A DNA stretch of 64,000 nt from Pseudomonas sp. LBUM920 (GTDB lineage: Bacteria; Pseudomonadota; Gammaproteobacteria; Pseudomonadales; Pseudomonadaceae): positions 4,135,501 to 4,199,500 of the forward strand of contig NZ_CP027762.1 of NCBI RefSeq assembly GCF_003852315.1, in the 5' to 3' direction. Under the pieces are notes generated by a model. The model was not told the origin of the DNA and did no database searches. It was given only the letters and a program-made list of their open reading frames with translations. The translations under genes were made by a program, and so were the position numbers. This document shows positions 61,843 to 64,000 of the stretch, piece after piece. Numbering within the stretch: the first letter of the stretch is position 1; each line of letters opens with the position of its first letter.

Positions 61843-63282
61843 ATGTCGCTGTTGATCCGTGGCGCCACCGTTATTACCCATGATGAAAGTTACCGCGCCG
61901 ATGTGTTTTGCGCAGGCGGTCTAATTCGCGCTATTGGCACGGATCTGGATATTCCCGCCGGCACTCAAATACTCGATGGCGGTGGCCAATATTTGATGCC
62001 CGGCGGCATCGATCCGCATACGCACATGCAATTGCCCTTCATGGGCACTGTGGCCAGTGAAGACTTTTTCAGTGGCACCGCGGCAGGCCTGGCGGGCGGC
62101 ACCACCTCGATCATCGACTTTGTGATTCCCAACCCGCAGCAATCCTTGATGGAAGCCTTCCACCAGTGGCGCGGCTGGGCGCAAAAGTCTGCCTCCGACT
62201 ACGGTTTTCACGTGGCGATCACCTGGTGGAGCGAACAGGTGCGCGAGGAAATGGCCGAACTGGTCAGCCACCACGGCATTAACAGCTTCAAGCATTTCAT
62301 GGCCTACAAGAACGCGATCATGGCGGCTGATGACACCCTGGTCGCCAGCTTCGAGCGCTGCCTTGAACTCGGCGCAGTGCCGACGGTGCACGCAGAAAAC
62401 GGCGAGCTGGTGTATCACCTGCAACGCAAGCTGATGGCCCAGGGCATCACCGGGCCGGAGGCGCACCCGCTGTCGCGCCCGTCCCAGGTCGAAGGCGAGG
62501 CCGCCAGCCGTGCGATTCGTATCGCCGAAACCATCGGCACGCCGCTGTACCTGGTGCACGTATCGACCAAGGAGGCGCTGGATGAAATCACCTATGCCCG
62601 TGGCAAGGGCCAGGCGGTGTACGGCGAAGTGCTCGCCGGCCACCTGCTGCTCGACGACAGCGTTTACCAACACCCTGACTGGCAAACCGCTGCCGGCTAC
62701 GTGATGAGCCCGCCATTCCGCCCGCGCGGGCATCAGGAGGCGCTGTGGCACGGCCTGCAATCGGGCAACCTGCACACCACCGCCACCGACCATTGCTGCT
62801 TCTGCGCCGAGCAAAAAGCCGCCGGCCGTGACGATTTCAGCAAAATCCCCAACGGCACTGCCGGTATCGAAGACCGCATGGCGTTGCTGTGGCACGAAGG
62901 CGTCAACACCGGGCGCCTGTCGATGCAGGAATTTGTCGCGCTGACTTCCACCAATACTGCAAAGATCTTCAATCTTTACCCACGCAAAGGCGCGATTCGC
63001 GTGGGTGCCGATGCTGACTTGGTGCTGTGGGACCCCGAGGGTACGCGGACGATTTCGGCCAAGACCCACCACCAGAAAGTCGATTTCAATATCTTCGAAG
63101 GCAAGACCGTACGCGGCGTGCCGAGCCACACCGTCAGCCAGGGCAAGCTGGTCTGGGCCGATGGCGACCTGCGCGCCGAACGCGGCGCCGGGCGGTATGT
63201 AGAACGCCCGGCGTACCCGTCGGTGTTCGAGCAGTTGAGCAAGCGGGCGGAGCATTCCAGGCCTGTCGCTGTGAAACGCTGA
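61843..63282 (+). CDS. hydA: Dihydropyrimidinase (D-hydantoinase family)
   Basis: The 479-residue amidohydrolase has the HxH motif in GGIDPHTHMQLPF (H59, H61), carboxylated Lys150 in GINSFKHFMAYK, and further ligands in VHAENGE, YLVHVST and TTATDHCCF. It opens dihydrouracil or dihydrothymine to the N-carbamoyl-beta-amino acid, feeding the M20 hydrolase. GAGGAACTCGAC precedes the ATG. Confidence 0.95.
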   Translation: MSLLIRGATVITHDESYRADVFCAGGLIRAIGTDLDIPAGTQILDGGGQYLMPGGIDPHTHMQLPFMGTVASEDFFSGTAAGLAGGTTSIIDFVIPNPQQSLMEAFHQWRGWAQKSASDYGFHVAITWWSEQVREEMAELVSHHGINSFKHFMAYKNAIMAADDTLVASFERCLELGAVPTVHAENGELVYHLQRKLMAQGITGPEAHPLSRPSQVEGEAASRAIRIAETIGTPLYLVHVSTKEALDEITYARGKGQAVYGEVLAGHLLLDDSVYQHPDWQTAAGYVMSPPFRPRGHQEALWHGLQSGNLHTTATDHCCFCAEQKAAGRDDFSKIPNGTAGIEDRMALLWHEGVNTGRLSMQEFVALTSTNTAKIFNLYPRKGAIRVGADADLVLWDPEGTRTISAKTHHQKVDFNIFEGKTVRGVPSHTVSQGKLVWADGDLRAERGAGRYVERPAYPSVFEQLSKRAEHSRPVAVKR

Positions 63283-63291
63283 TACCGCCAA

Positions 63292-63362
63292 TCGCGGGCA
63301 AGCCCGCTCCCACATTCGATCGGGTTTACACAATCCAACTGTGGGAGCTGGCTTGCCTGCGA
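63292..63362. repeat. Two REP copies of different families, facing each other
   Basis: An inverted GCGGGCAAGCCCGCTCCCAC copy (63294-63313) is followed by a direct family C copy starting at 63341. Their GTGGG ends point inward, opposite to the REPINs elsewhere in the window. Confidence 0.8.
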
Positions 63363-63435
63363 CAAGGCCAGCCCAGGCAACACAAAAACCAATGCCCATC
63401 AGAGGCAGCACCTCAATAACCGTGAGGCCAAAACC

Positions 63436-64000
63436 GTGATCCAGACCCTGACCCACCTCCCCCATCCCCATGAAGATGGGCCGACACTCGCCAGCCATTT
63501 CACCGACCTGGCGCCGCCCCTCAATGCGCGCCAGGCTGCACTTGAAGCGTCGCGCTGCCTGTATTGCTACGACGCGCCGTGCGTCAATGCGTGCCCCAGC
63601 GAGATCGATATCCCGTCGTTCATTCGCAATATCCACACTGAAAACGTTCAGGGCGCGGCGCAGAAGATTCTTTCGGCCAACATCCTCGGCGGCAGTTGCG
63701 CACGGGTTTGCCCCACCGAAATTCTGTGCCAGCAGGCCTGCGTGCGTAACAACGCCGAAGAATGCGCGCCGGTGCTGATCGGCCTGTTGCAACGCTACGC
63801 CATCGACAACGCGCACTTCAGCGAACACCCCTTCCAGCGCGCCGCGCCCACCGGCAAGCGCATCGCCGTGGTCGGCGCCGGGCCTGCGGGGTTGGCCTGT
63901 GCGCATCGCGCCGCCCTGCACGGCCATGACGTGGTGATTTTCGAAGCGCGGGAAAAAGCCGGCGGCCTGAATGAATACGGAATCGCCAAGTACAAACTGG
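63436..64000 (+). CDS. preT: NAD-dependent dihydropyrimidine dehydrogenase, small (PreT/PydA-like) subunit, 3' partial
   Basis: A GTG at 63436 opens a frame that runs off the window end (188 codons seen). The N-terminal ferredoxin-like domain has cysteines CLYCYDAPCVNAC (41, 44, 49, 53) and C88, C92, C98, C102 for two 4Fe-4S clusters, followed by the FAD-binding VVGAGPAGLACAHRA (residues 145-159). It passes electrons from NAD(P)H to the subunit reducing uracil or thymine, expected just downstream. This adds the first step to the hydA-amidohydrolase pathway. Confidence 0.92.
   Translation, partial: MIQTLTHLPHPHEDGPTLASHFTDLAPPLNARQAALEASRCLYCYDAPCVNACPSEIDIPSFIRNIHTENVQGAAQKILSANILGGSCARVCPTEILCQQACVRNNAEECAPVLIGLLQRYAIDNAHFSEHPFQRAAPTGKRIAVVGAGPAGLACAHRAALHGHDVVIFEAREKAGGLNEYGIAKYKL

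Noticed and set aside
61921..63927. 668-codon open frame on the minus strand
   Set aside because: It lies opposite hydA and preT, which have clear catalytic motifs; the minus translation has no recognisable domain and is a high-GC shadow.

Overview
The window is chromosomal DNA of a Pseudomonas, most likely of the P. fluorescens group. Supporting evidence is the high GC content, the tig-clpP-clpX-lon-hupB-ppiD block, a PrrF-type iron sRNA, the liu leucine/isovalerate genes, and REP/REPIN repeats of the GTGGGAG..GGCTTGC type together with a RAYT transposase. I see no prophage, plasmid or integron. The mobile or repetitive material is the REP families and their RAYT. All calls come from reading the sequence and translations; no database search was run.

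Layout. 1-4.2 kb: end of the liu operon (liuB partial, liuC, liuD). 4.2-7 kb: a LexA/CI-like repressor that has lost its autoproteolysis residues, a small DUF3077/DUF6124-type protein, a Fur-box-driven PrrF sRNA and a cytosolic M14 carboxypeptidase. 7-10 kb: a catalase-like peroxidase and cytochrome b561 pair, divergent from an ECF sigma/anti-sigma pair, with two mirror-image ECF-type promoters between them. 10-16.3 kb: a seven-gene archaic (Csu-type) chaperone-usher pilus operon with four small pilins. 16.5-19 kb: a ZapE-type ATPase and an LRR-protein kinase fusion. 19.1-24.6 kb: a YebC-family protein, a LysR regulator divergent from phnWX (2-aminoethylphosphonate degradation), a second cytochrome b561 and a PLP-dependent desulfhydrase/deaminase. 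24.7-29.2 kb: fadH, a cysteine-free nitrilase-like protein, an AraC regulator and a 28-codon acidic ORF. 29.4-33.8 kb: a stand-alone C-terminal half of a pyruvate dehydrogenase E1, a MarR regulator and a full-length orphan E1, linked by a palindromic operator. 33.8-37 kb: a DUF2242 lipoprotein, a LysR regulator with an apparent frameshift, and an MFS exporter. 37-45.5 kb: ppiD, hupB, lon, clpX, clpP, tig. 46.1-46.6 kb: four tRNAs. 46.9-50.8 kb: folD, pbpG, a C39-like pseudo-peptidase lipoprotein and two small envelope proteins. 51-56.8 kb: a three-gene RND efflux operon. 56.8-58.3 kb: a tandem REPIN array, a RAYT and a flanking REPIN. 58.3-64 kb: reductive pyrimidine catabolism (amidohydrolase, NCS1 transporter, dihydropyrimidinase, start of the dihydropyrimidine dehydrogenase subunit, cut by the window end).

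Themes. Four proteins have intact frames but lack catalytic residues of their families: the S24 repressor, the nitrilase-like protein, the C39-like lipoprotein and the half E1. The most unusual loci are the half-E1/MarR/E1 module with its 24-bp perfect palindrome, the higher-order REPIN array next to its RAYT, the LRR-kinase fusion, and the peroxidase-b561/ECF module with matched divergent promoters.
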